A stretch of 49,357 bases of DNA from Planctomycetota bacterium (GTDB lineage Bacteria > Planctomycetota > UBA1135 > UBA2386): the NCBI GenBank assembly GCA_016795295.1, contig JAEUHP010000095.1, positions 1-49,357 on the forward strand, written 5' to 3'. The notes beneath the pieces are model-generated. The model had not been told where the DNA came from. It saw only the letters and a program-made list of their open reading frames with translations, and made no database searches. Below, piece after piece: positions 1-7,781 of the stretch. A program made the translations under genes and the position numbers. Numbering within the stretch: position 1 is the stretch's first letter; every line of letters starts with the position of its first letter.

Positions 1-129
1 GCCGCCGTAGCCGACCCAGGACACGGCCTTGGCCGGCCAGCCGAGTGGATTGTAGGGGTGGCTCTGTCGGGGTGCGGAGCTGCAGCTGGCGAGCCACAGC
101 AGCAGGAGCGAGGCCGAGACCGGGCGCAT
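1..129 (-). CDS. Lipoprotein, N-terminal fragment (cut by left edge)
   Basis: Forty-three codons are visible from an ATG whose complement is at 127-129; the reading frame runs out of the window. The N-terminus is a short basic start (MRP), a leucine-rich hydrophobic core and the lipobox LASC, with Cys at residue 16, so a lipid-anchored exported protein is expected. After the Cys come Ser/Ala/Pro residues and then YNPLGWPAKAVSWVGYGG, which I do not recognise. A TAGACT hexamer 6 nt upstream of the ATG fits the leaderless promoter pattern seen across this window and supports the start. Function unknown. Confidence 0.75.
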   Translation of the reverse strand, partial: MRPVSASLLLLWLASCSSAPRQSHPYNPLGWPAKAVSWVGYGG

Positions 130-135
130 GCCGGC

Positions 136-141
136 AGTCTA
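136..141 (-). promoter_or_regulatory. -10 box TAGACT, leaderless lipoprotein promoter
   Basis: On the minus strand TAGACT ends 6 nt before the ATG of the edge lipoprotein. The spacing puts the expected transcription start at the start codon. The following bases (TGCCG) resemble those behind the TAGACT of the gene starting at 15801. Confidence 0.5.
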
Positions 142-200
142 CCGGCGGCGCGCCCTTGGCCAGAGGTGTGCCACCTCCGACGGCCCAGCTGCTTCAAGAC

Positions 201-1127
201 TCACGCGGAGTCTGTTGCCGTGCGGCGTCCGCGGTTGCGCGCTTGGACCAGAACGCCGTCCAGCGAGTAGAGGCCGAGGCCGATCCAGATGCCGGTGAAG
301 CCTTGCAGCCGCACCGGGTCCAGAACTTCGCCATAGGCGAGCCAGCCCAGCAGGAACTGCAGGGACGGCGAGATGTATTGCAGGAATCCCAGCGTCACCA
401 GCGCGATGCGCGCGGCGGCATACCCGAACCACAGCAGTGGCACCGCAGTGATCCAGCCAGAACACAGCAGCAACACCGTGTCGTAGCCACTCAGGTGCCC
501 CAGCGCGCCGCGTCCGGTGGCGGCGAGCCAGCCGAGCCACGCAACTGCGAGCGGCACGAACAACAGCGTCTCCAGGCACAGCCCGTCGAGGGCGCCGACA
601 CCGGCCCGCTTGCGCACGTAGCCGTAGGGCGCCCAGGTCCCGACCAGGAGCAAGGCCACCCATGGCACGGCACCCCCTCGCCAGAGCAGCCAGCCGACGC
701 CCAGTGCCCCAGCACCGATGGCCGCCCACTGCAGTCGGCGCGGCCGTTCGCCGAGTAGGCAATAGCCGAGCACCACGTGGCACAGCGGCACCAAGAAGTA
801 GCCGAGGCTGGTCTCGATCAGGCGGCCTTGTTCGACCGCCCACAGAAACACCAGCCAGTTGCCCATCAGCAGGCTGCCGCTCAGCACCAGCGTGCCCATT
901 TGGCGGCGGTTGTGCAGGACGCGCCAAAGTCCCGTGAGCTGGCCGCGCAGCCCGAGCACGGCCAGCAAGAACACCGCGGACCACACCGTCCGGTGCAGCA
1001 CCAGCTCGAGCGGGTCGACGTGGCCGAGTTGCTTCCAGTAGACGGCGACCCCGCCCCAGAACACGAAACTGCCGGCACCGGCGAGCAGGCCGCGCAGCCG
1101 TTCGGGGTGGGGGGCGGGGCTGGCCAA
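201..1127 (-). CDS. rarD: RarD-type EamA/DMT permease
   Basis: Inner-membrane protein of the drug/metabolite transporter superfamily, RarD branch; the transported substrate of the family is poorly defined. About ten hydrophobic segments are visible. RarD-like features include WGGVAVYWKQL near residues 24-34, ELVLHRTVWS near 40-50, a LLMGNWLVFLWAV segment, SLGYFLVPL, and a final SPSLQFLLGW helix. The open frame continues far upstream, but that part is Arg/Pro/Gly-rich shadow sequence. The only plausible start close to the conserved N-terminus is the TTG at 1127, giving 308 aa, close to the usual ~300. There is no ATG or GTG in frame nearby, so the start is the weak point; the identity is secure. 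Confidence 0.85.
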   Translation of the reverse strand: MASPAPHPERLRGLLAGAGSFVFWGGVAVYWKQLGHVDPLELVLHRTVWSAVFLLAVLGLRGQLTGLWRVLHNRRQMGTLVLSGSLLMGNWLVFLWAVEQGRLIETSLGYFLVPLCHVVLGYCLLGERPRRLQWAAIGAGALGVGWLLWRGGAVPWVALLLVGTWAPYGYVRKRAGVGALDGLCLETLLFVPLAVAWLGWLAATGRGALGHLSGYDTVLLLCSGWITAVPLLWFGYAAARIALVTLGFLQYISPSLQFLLGWLAYGEVLDPVRLQGFTGIWIGLGLYSLDGVLVQARNRGRRTATDSA

Positions 1128-1265
1128 GGCCCGGGGAGACTCGCGGCTGCGCGCAGTCGGGTCAATGGTCCGCTGGCGCGGCGCGGCGGGCGCGGCCGAG
1201 CTCAGGCCGGTGCGGTGCCGGACTCGGCTCGCCCTTTGGGGGCGGCTCTGGTATTGCTTCCGGCC

Positions 1266-1862
1266 ATGCCGCTGGCTGCGTTGCTCTCGACCTTGACGCT
1301 GTTCGCGCTGGGGCAGGCCGCAGCCCTCTACAACCTGCGCACCGGCCGCTTTTGGCCAGGGGCTCTGGTGACCGCGCTGCTGTGGGTGGCGGCCGATCTG
1401 GCGTTGCTGCAGCGGTTCGTCTACGGCGAACTGGACGGCTGGTTCCAGGTCGGTGTCGCTGGGGTGCTCGGCACCGGTGCCGTGGCCAGCAGCTGGCTCG
1501 GCTTCGAGCTCTGGCGCCGGCGGCGCTCGGCAACGGCGCGCGCCAGGACGGCGGTGTTTCGCCAAGGCCTCGTCGCCTACCTGCGCGGCGACTTGCCCAC
1601 GGCTGCCGCGGCGTTCGTCAGGCTGTTGCGCTGCGATCCGTGGGACGTGGCCGCATGGTGTGCTCTGGCGAACGTCCGGGCGCGCGCTGGTCAGTCGCGC
1701 CGGGCGCGCGCCTGCCAGGCGCGGGCCAGAGCCGTGGATCGAGGCAGCCACCGCGCTTGGTTGCAGTTGCCGTTGCCGAAGCCCGCGGTGCGGCGGGGGC
1801 CGGTGGCGCCGGCGGTTGGGGCGGTGGCGCGGGTGCGTCCGGTGGCCCGCGCGGGTTCCTGA
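1266..1862 (+). CDS. Small membrane protein with TPR-like cytosolic tail
   Basis: 198 aa starting at an ATG, divergent from rarD. Three hydrophobic segments (about residues 4-22, 31-50 and 61-82) are followed by a basic RRRRSATARAR stretch and then an Ala-rich helical region (about 95-165) of TPR flavour: an LVAYLRGDLPTAAAAFVRLL helix pair with DPWDVAAWCALANVRARAG after it. The last 30 residues are a low-complexity Val/Ala/Arg/Pro tail. A TATTGC hexamer 8 nt before the ATG nearly matches the leaderless promoter pattern. Function unknown; a membrane-anchored scaffold is one possibility. Confidence 0.65.
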   Translation: MPLAALLSTLTLFALGQAAALYNLRTGRFWPGALVTALLWVAADLALLQRFVYGELDGWFQVGVAGVLGTGAVASSWLGFELWRRRRSATARARTAVFRQGLVAYLRGDLPTAAAAFVRLLRCDPWDVAAWCALANVRARAGQSRRARACQARARAVDRGSHRAWLQLPLPKPAVRRGPVAPAVGAVARVRPVARAGS

Positions 1863-2004
1863 CGATCCTGCCGGACGGCTTACGCACAGGGGCCCGGACG
1901 GGGGGAAATCCGCCGGTTCCCGCGTGGGCCGGGCGGCGGCGTTACGTAACTGCGACAGCCCTGCGGCGGTCTCCGTCGCTGCCCCGCTCCCATCCCTACC
2001 TGCC

Positions 2005-3633
2005 ATGCGCCGACTCCTCGCTGCCGTCCCGCTGTCGTTGTTCGCCGCGCCCCTGTTCGCCCAGGGCGGCCTGCCGCCGCTCCAGGTTCCGCCGCAGAAT
2101 CCCGTCACCCAGTCGAAGGCCATCCTCGGCAAGTTGTTGTTCTGGGAGGAGCAACTCTCGAGCAACAACCGCGTGGCTTGTGGCACCTGCCACACGTTCG
2201 CCGCCGGTGGTGGCGATCTGCGGTCTGCGGTGCATCCTGGGCCCGATGGCGTTCCGGGCACTCCGGACGACCGGTTCGGCTCGCCCGGCTTGGTGCGCTC
2301 GGACGCGGCCAATCAGTACCTGAGCGATCCGACCTTCGGGCTGCAAGTTCAGGTGACCCCGCGGTCGTCCCCGAGTTTCCTCACGGCAGCTTGGTTCCCG
2401 AACCTGTTCTGGGACGGTCGTGCCACCGCCGTGTTCACCGATCCGCAGACCGGCCTGCCGGCGACCACGGCGAACGGCGCGCTCGAGAGCCAAGCGGTCG
2501 GGCCGGTCCTGTCGAGCGTCGAGATGGCACACGACGCGCGCAGTTGGGCCGCGGTCACTGACAAACTGGCCGCGGCCAAGCCGATGGCGCTGGCCACCAA
2601 CCTGCCTGCTGACATCGCGGCGGCCGTTGCCAACGGCGCCACCTACCCGAGCCTGTTCGCGGCCGCCTTCGGCACTCCGGACATCACCGCGCAGCGCATC
2701 GCGTTCGCCCTGGCTACTTACCAGCGCACTCTGGTGCCCGACCAGACGCCGTGGGATCAGTTCCAGCGCGGTGTGCCGGGGGCGATGACGCAGTCGCAGA
2801 TCAACGGCATGAACGTGTTCAACGGCCCGGGGCGCTGCAACCTGTGCCACGTGCCAGGCCTGTTCAGCGACGGACGGTTCCGCAACCTCGGGCTGCGTCC
2901 GGTCGCCGAGGACACTGGCCGTCAGGGCGTCACCAACAATCCTGCCGATCGCGGCAAGTTCAAGGTGCCGAGTCTGCGCAACGCCGGGCTGCGCACCCGC
3001 TTCATGCACAACGGCCAGTTCACCACCATCGGCCAGGTGTTCGGCTTCTACCTGAACGGCGGCGGGCCGTTCCTCGACAACAAGGATCCGCTGCTGCTGC
3101 CGCTGCAGGTGCCGCCGCAGGCCGCGAACGACCTGATCAATTTCGTCACCACGGCGTTGACCGATCCGCGGGTCGCGGCCGGCACCGGGCCGTTCACCCG
3201 GCCGACCCTGGCCAGCCAGCGCATTCCGGGTGGTGGCGTCCAGTATGGGCCGGCCAGCGCGGGCACCGGGCTGCGCCTGCCCGGCATCCTGGCCGGAGTC
3301 CCGGCGAACCTCGGCAACGTCGACTTCAAGGTCGGCGTCGACAATGCGCGGGGTGGCGCACTCGCCGTGCTGGCCGTGGCGCCGTTCGCCGCGGCCACGC
3401 AGTACTTCGGCGTGAACGTGAACGTCGACATCTGGCAGTCGCCGGCCCTGTTCTACCGCAATCTGGCCGGGCCCCTCGGATTGGCGGGCGCCGGCTACGG
3501 CACCGTCGGCTTCGCGCTGCCCGCGGCGCCCGCGTTGAGCGGGGTCACGCTCTACAGCCAGTGGTTCGTGTTCGACAGCGGCGTCGCCAGTGGTCTGGCG
3601 AGCAGCCGTGGCGCGGAGCTCCGGCTGTTTTGA
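2005..3633 (+). CDS. Secreted di-haem cytochrome c peroxidase (MauG/CcpA family)
   Basis: 542 aa, expected to reduce peroxide in the periplasm with electrons from a small cytochrome. A signal peptide (MRRLLAAVPLSLF..FAQ) ends near residue 20. Two c-type haem sites are visible: CGTCH at 59-63, preceded by the family motif LGKLLFWEEQLSSNN, and CNLCH at 278-282. The C-terminal conserved block with FMHNGQF sits at 333-339 after VPSLRNAGLRTR. From about residue 414 a ~130-residue extension not found in classical peroxidases begins; it is rich in Gly/Ala/Val and ends with LASSRGAELRLF. It resembles the tail of the convergent neighbour and looks like a planctomycetal sorting or anchoring module (inference). 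The ATG is followed directly by a good signal peptide, which decides the start. Confidence 0.9.
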   Translation: MRRLLAAVPLSLFAAPLFAQGGLPPLQVPPQNPVTQSKAILGKLLFWEEQLSSNNRVACGTCHTFAAGGGDLRSAVHPGPDGVPGTPDDRFGSPGLVRSDAANQYLSDPTFGLQVQVTPRSSPSFLTAAWFPNLFWDGRATAVFTDPQTGLPATTANGALESQAVGPVLSSVEMAHDARSWAAVTDKLAAAKPMALATNLPADIAAAVANGATYPSLFAAAFGTPDITAQRIAFALATYQRTLVPDQTPWDQFQRGVPGAMTQSQINGMNVFNGPGRCNLCHVPGLFSDGRFRNLGLRPVAEDTGRQGVTNNPADRGKFKVPSLRNAGLRTRFMHNGQFTTIGQVFGFYLNGGGPFLDNKDPLLLPLQVPPQAANDLINFVTTALTDPRVAAGTGPFTRPTLASQRIPGGGVQYGPASAGTGLRLPGILAGVPANLGNVDFKVGVDNARGGALAVLAVAPFAAATQYFGVNVNVDIWQSPALFYRNLAGPLGLAGAGYGTVGFALPAAPALSGVTLYSQWFVFDSGVASGLASSRGAELRLF

Positions 3634-3640
3634 GGTGCCC

Positions 3641-3658
3641 CGCCCGCGGTTGCGGGCG
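3641..3658. terminator. Perfect hairpin between convergent genes
   Basis: CGCCCGC-GGTT-GCGGGCG forms a perfect 7-bp stem with a 4-nt loop, 7 nt after the peroxidase stop codon and in the 54-bp gap to the convergent gene ending at 3688. There is no U-tract in either direction, so it is a candidate bidirectional terminator or 3' stabiliser only. The same 16-base core recurs after the stop codon of the gene ending at 14257. Confidence 0.45.
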
Positions 3659-3687
3659 GCGTCGGCCAGGGGCCGACATCACTCTCG

Positions 3688-4746
3688 TCAGCGGATCGTC
3701 ACCACCATCGTGTCCGTGAGCGCCACGGCCGGTGCGGGGCAGCCGCCGACACCCAACAGGTCCGCGCCCTGGATGCCGATCTGCAGGCCGGTGTAGGCCG
3801 GCGACAGCGGCAGGGTCAGCACGTTGGTGGTGCCGAACAGGACGATCGACCATTCGTGGCCCAGCGTGCAGGTGCAGAAGGGGTTCGGGAAGACCGCCAA
3901 GCCGAGGCCGAGGAACGGCAGGCCCGTGGTGTTGCCGAGCGTCGTGGTCACGGTGCCACCGGCCGCCGTGTTGCCGACCGACTGGATGGTCGCCGTGCCG
4001 CAGCCGTGGGGCACGCGCGCAATGCCGTCGGCCGGCAGGTAGACGAGGCCGAGGAAGTTGCTGGAACCGTACGCGCCCACCACGGTCGTTTGGCCGGTCT
4101 GGCGGTTGATCGTGTAGAGCGTGTCCGTGTTGTTGCAGACTAGGTAGATCGTGTCCGTGTCCGAGTTGTAGGCCAAGCCGTTCGGGTTGGTCGGGCCCAG
4201 CAGCGGGCCGACCAGGGTGGTGGTCCCGGTGGTGCGGTCCATCACGTAGAAGCTGTCGGTGCCACTGTTCGTCGAATACATGACGTTGTTCAGGCTGTCG
4301 TGCACCAGGTTGCTGAAGCTCGTGAGCCCGGAGGTGCCGACCAGCGTGGCCAGTCCAGTGGTGGTGTCGATCGTGTACAGGCCGTTGTCGTGGGAGGAGA
4401 CGCCGTAGAGGGTGCTCGTGCTCGCGTCCCATTCCAGGCCGTGCATGACCAGGGCCGAATTGCCGTAGGCGCCGACCAGGGTGGCGTTGCCGGTGGTCAG
4501 GTCGAGCGTGTACAGCGAGTCGTTGCCGGTCGAAGTCAGGTAGACGTTCCCGCTGATGGCGTCGTAGGCCAAGCCAGCGGTGGTGCTGGCGTTGGTGCTG
4601 ACCGTGCCGATCTGGGTGCGCTGGCCGGTCGTCATGTCGAGTTCGTAGAGGGCGCGGCTGCTGTCGATCGCGATCAGGCGTTGGGCGGCCACGGGAACGG
4701 CGAGGCAGAGGCAGGCGGCGGCAAGGCGCGGCAGGGAGTGCATCAT
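3688..4746 (-). CDS. Secreted beta-propeller-like repeat protein
   Basis: 352 aa with a signal peptide ending in PVAAQ near residue 22. Residues about 25-245 hold five or six repeats of ~40 aa, each with a phrase such as LYTLDLTTGNATLVGAYGN followed by a GLAYD or GLEWD phrase and a ..LYGVSS or ..VYLTST strand. Thr/Gly/Asn richness and the repeat length suggest beta-propeller blades of the NHL/YVTN type. From PHGCGT onward (about 245-352) comes the recurring C-terminal module also seen, more divergently, in the convergent peroxidase. Two adjacent ATGs (4746 and 4743) are possible starts. An AGGTTA (TAACCT on the minus strand) 47 nt upstream could be its -10 box. Ligand and function are unknown. 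Confidence 0.8.
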   Translation of the reverse strand: MMHSLPRLAAACLCLAVPVAAQRLIAIDSSRALYELDMTTGQRTQIGTVSTNASTTAGLAYDAISGNVYLTSTGNDSLYTLDLTTGNATLVGAYGNSALVMHGLEWDASTSTLYGVSSHDNGLYTIDTTTGLATLVGTSGLTSFSNLVHDSLNNVMYSTNSGTDSFYVMDRTTGTTTLVGPLLGPTNPNGLAYNSDTDTIYLVCNNTDTLYTINRQTGQTTVVGAYGSSNFLGLVYLPADGIARVPHGCGTATIQSVGNTAAGGTVTTTLGNTTGLPFLGLGLAVFPNPFCTCTLGHEWSIVLFGTTNVLTLPLSPAYTGLQIGIQGADLLGVGGCPAPAVALTDTMVVTIR

Positions 4747-4883
4747 GGTGGGGTGCTCAGGGAGTTGGGGTGACTGCGAACAGGAAGCTGCCCAGGTTAG
4801 CGGGGGATGGGCCGGTGGACAGCCCCCCCTCGCCCCGCCCAACGGGTGGCCCCCTGCGCTGTCGATGTCGGGCAACTCTGCCG

Positions 4884-4889
4884 TAGCAT
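4884..4889 (+). promoter_or_regulatory. -10 box TAGCAT, leaderless hydrolase promoter
   Basis: TAGCAT ends 6 nt before the GTG at 4896. It supports this GTG as start and an mRNA without a leader. Confidence 0.5.
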
Positions 4890-4895
4890 GGCGGC

Positions 4896-5861
4896 GTGCT
4901 CTGCCTCCCCCTGGTACTCCTGTTCTCGTCGTGGCTGGGTGCTCAGGCCCCGGTTCCTGGCGATCCGCCGGCCAGCCCGCCGCCGCCTCTGGCCAAGGCC
5001 GACGTCCCAATCGGCAAGGCCGCACTCCCGATGCGCTGGGGCGACGGCGAGCTCACCGTGTTCACCTACCGGCCCGCGAACTGGTCGGGCCAGCGGCTCT
5101 TGTTCGTGATGCACGGGGTGCTGCGCAACGCCGACGAATACCGCGACCATGCCATCGGGCTCGCCGACCGCCACGACCTGCTGGTCGCGGCGCCCAAGTT
5201 CGACGCCGAGCGCTATCCGAGCTGGCGCTACCAGCGCGGCGGCATCCTGCGCGAGGACGGCACCGTGGCGCCTGCCGCGCAGTGGACCTACACCGCGATT
5301 CCCGAACTCGCCAAGGCCCTGCGTTCTGCCACTGGGTTGCCGCAGCTGAAGCACTGGGTGATCGGCCATTCGGCGGGGGGGCAGTTCGTGCTGCGCATGA
5401 GTGCTTTCCAAGACACGGGCGCCGAGCGCCTCGTGGCGGCGAACCCTGGCACGGTGCTGTGGCCGACGCGCGAATTCCCGTTCGGCTACGGCTTCGGCCA
5501 GCTGCCCGAAGCCCTCGCCGACGACGCGCGGTTGCGCGCCTACCTGGCTGCGCCGCTCACCTTGTACCTCGGCACGGCGGACGACCAGCCCGACGAGTAC
5601 TTCGATGCCTCGGCCACGGCGATGCTGCAGGGTTCGGGTCGCCACCAGCGCGGCGTGGGGCTGTTCTACACGGCGCGGGCCGTGGCCACGCTGCGCGGCT
5701 GGCCGTTCGGCTGGCGGCTGGTCGAGGCAACCGGCGTCGGCCACGACCACGAACGCATGTTCGACCACGAGCGGGTCGGTGAGGCGTTGTTCGGGGCCAC
5801 GGCCGCTGCGCCGACGGGCACGCCGGCGGCAGGGAGTACGGCCAAGGAGCCCGTGAAGTAG
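4896..5861 (+). CDS. Secreted alpha/beta-hydrolase (esterase, PHB-depolymerase-like)
   Basis: 321 aa with a signal peptide (MLCLPLVLLFSSWLGAQA) and a short Pro-rich linker. The catalytic triad of the alpha/beta-hydrolase fold is visible: nucleophile elbow GHSAGG at 157-162 with Ser159, an acid in TADDQPDE (Asp229 or Asp230) and His283 in GVGHDHERM. The strand-loop LLFVMHGVLRNADEY (about 69-83) supplies the oxyanion region. These features recall secreted PHB-depolymerase or feruloyl-esterase-like enzymes, but the substrate cannot be read from sequence. The Ala/Thr/Pro-rich C-terminus after residue ~300 looks unstructured. The start is a GTG, supported by the -10-like TAGCAT 6 nt upstream. It converges with the helicase gene, 25 bp apart. 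Confidence 0.85.
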   Translation: MLCLPLVLLFSSWLGAQAPVPGDPPASPPPPLAKADVPIGKAALPMRWGDGELTVFTYRPANWSGQRLLFVMHGVLRNADEYRDHAIGLADRHDLLVAAPKFDAERYPSWRYQRGGILREDGTVAPAAQWTYTAIPELAKALRSATGLPQLKHWVIGHSAGGQFVLRMSAFQDTGAERLVAANPGTVLWPTREFPFGYGFGQLPEALADDARLRAYLAAPLTLYLGTADDQPDEYFDASATAMLQGSGRHQRGVGLFYTARAVATLRGWPFGWRLVEATGVGHDHERMFDHERVGEALFGATAAAPTGTPAAGSTAKEPVK

Positions 5862-5886
5862 CCGTGGTGGTGCAGCGTAGCCGGTG

Positions 5887-7776
5887 TCAGCCGAGCTCGA
5901 ACGCGCTGCGATGCCAGCCGTGCGCCATCAGGTGCTCGCAGAGTCCGAGCAATTCGGGATGGTGCGCCAGCGTGGCGCTGTCGCCGACCACGCAGAGGTG
6001 CCGCCGGGCGCGCGTCAGCGCCACGTTGAGCCGGCGCAGTTCGGCGAGAAAGCCGACTTCCCCGCGTTCGTTGCTGCGCACCAGCGACAGCACCACGGCT
6101 TCCTTCTCGCGCCCCTGCAGTCCGTCGATGGTGCCGATCTCCAAGCCGGCTTCATGCGCCAGGAGCAGCCGCAGGGCCTGCACTTGCGCGTTGTACGGCG
6201 TCACCACGGCGATGTCGGTGGCCGCCACTCCGGCCGACCGCAGTGCCGCCACCAGCTTCGCCACCAGCTCGGCTTCGCCCGGATTGTGTTTGCTGCCGTC
6301 GTCGTCGCCGACCGATTCTTCGAAGCCGGTGCCGGCGGTGTCGACGAAGCACAGCGGTGCCTCGGTCCATTCGGTGGTGGTGACACCGGGCAGATCGCAC
6401 AGGCGGTGTCCGGCCACTTGCGGGGCGGCCTCCAGACGTCCTGCGTAGAAGCGCTGTGCCGACCAGCCCATGATCGCCGTGTGCATGCGGTACTGGCGCG
6501 TCAGCATGCGCGTGACCAGGGGGCCTTGCTGGCCGGCGGCGAGGCGTTCGAACAGCGTGGTGGCGAGCCCGCCTTGCGCCGCGGCCTCGGAGTGCAGCGT
6601 CGGCGGCAGTTGGCAGTGGTCGCCGGCCAGGGTGATGCGGCGTGCGCGCTGCAGCGGAATCCAACACGCGGCTTCGAGCGCTTGCGCGGCTTCGTCGACC
6701 ACCACCCGGTCGAACGTCAGCGCGTCGAGCAGCGGATCGGCGGCGCCGACCAGCGTCGCCAGCACCACGTCGGCGGCGTCGACGAAGCCGCGCGTCAGGG
6801 CGCCCTCGAGCTGGCGCAGTTCGGTGCGCAACTGCCGGACCTCGGCGCGGGCCGTGGCGCGTTCCGCGCGCGAACGGGCTTTGTGCACCGCGCGCAGCCC
6901 TTGCTCCACTTCGCGGCGCACGGTGCGCAACAGTTTCTGCTCCGGTGCTTGGTCGACCAGCGCGGCCAGCGACACGTCACGCACGGCCGCCGCCACCCGT
7001 GCGGGGTGGCCAAGGCGCACCACCGACAGCCCGGCGGCGGCCAGCCGCTCGGCCAGGTTGTCGACCGCGACGTTGCTGGGTGCCGTGGCCAACACGCGTT
7101 CGCCGCGCAGCACCGCCTGGCGGATCAGTTCGACCACGGCCGTGGTCTTGCCGGTGCCCGGCGGGCCGTGGATCAGCGCCACGGGCTCGGCGCGCAGGGC
7201 GTGGGCCACCGCGGCGCGCTGGGCGGGATCGAGGTTCGGGTCGCAGAAGCGGATCTCGGCGTCGCTCGGTCGGTCGGCGAACCGTGGCTCGCGCGCGCCG
7301 AACATCGTGTCGAGGTAGCGACCGTCGTCGCCGGTGCGGTCGCGCAGCAGCGCGCGCAGTGCGTCGCCAAGGCGCCGGTAGGTGACGTCGGTGGCCAGCC
7401 GGTCGAGCCGCAGCAACGGCGGCAGGTCGACGTCTTCGTCGTCGAGTGCCAGGGTGAGGGACTCGGCGCGGGTGCGCAGCACCACGGCGGTGGCGACTGG
7501 GGCGCCTTCGCGCGACTCGCGCAGCGCCACCACGTCGCCGGGGGCGAAGCGGTGCGCGGGCAGGGGACCTTGGCGGCTCGGTTGCAGCACCGCGCACAAG
7601 CGGCCGCCGAAGCCCGGCTCCAGGTCGGCCACCACGAGCCGCAGCAGCGTGGTGCCGCGGGCGGCGAGTTCGGCGTCGCTGCGGGTGCGCAGCAACCGCT
7701 CGGCTTCGGCCAGTTCCGCCTGCCGTTCGAGCTGCAGCAGGCGCTGCTGCTCGGCGACGAATGCCGCGCGGTCCAC
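5887..7776 (-). CDS. Superfamily 1 helicase, SMUBP-2/IGHMBP2-like
   Basis: 629 aa, an ATP-dependent DNA or RNA helicase of the Upf1-like SF1B group. Motifs in order: Walker A GPPGTGKTT at 204-212, TAPSNVAVDN (motif Ia) at 231-240, motif II DEAAQ at 361-365, motif III GDHCQLPPT at 385-393, LTRQYRMH at 425-432, motif V QGREKEAVVLS at 554-564 and motif VI NVALTRARRH at 584-593. Residues ~280-325 form a charged helical pair, like the stalk of Upf1-type enzymes. The N-terminal 200 residues contain an OB-like region typical of the IGHMBP2 group. The gene starts 5 nt after the pruA stop codon, so the two are almost certainly co-transcribed. Bacterial members are little studied. Confidence 0.93.
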   Translation of the reverse strand: MDRAAFVAEQQRLLQLERQAELAEAERLLRTRSDAELAARGTTLLRLVVADLEPGFGGRLCAVLQPSRQGPLPAHRFAPGDVVALRESREGAPVATAVVLRTRAESLTLALDDEDVDLPPLLRLDRLATDVTYRRLGDALRALLRDRTGDDGRYLDTMFGAREPRFADRPSDAEIRFCDPNLDPAQRAAVAHALRAEPVALIHGPPGTGKTTAVVELIRQAVLRGERVLATAPSNVAVDNLAERLAAAGLSVVRLGHPARVAAAVRDVSLAALVDQAPEQKLLRTVRREVEQGLRAVHKARSRAERATARAEVRQLRTELRQLEGALTRGFVDAADVVLATLVGAADPLLDALTFDRVVVDEAAQALEAACWIPLQRARRITLAGDHCQLPPTLHSEAAAQGGLATTLFERLAAGQQGPLVTRMLTRQYRMHTAIMGWSAQRFYAGRLEAAPQVAGHRLCDLPGVTTTEWTEAPLCFVDTAGTGFEESVGDDDGSKHNPGEAELVAKLVAALRSAGVAATDIAVVTPYNAQVQALRLLLAHEAGLEIGTIDGLQGREKEAVVLSLVRSNERGEVGFLAELRRLNVALTRARRHLCVVGDSATLAHHPELLGLCEHLMAHGWHRSAFELG

Positions 7777-7781
7777 GGGGC

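Noticed and set aside
1128..2312. Long N-terminal extension of the RarD frame
   Set aside because: It overlaps two plus-strand genes antisense and has no hydrophobic or domain character.
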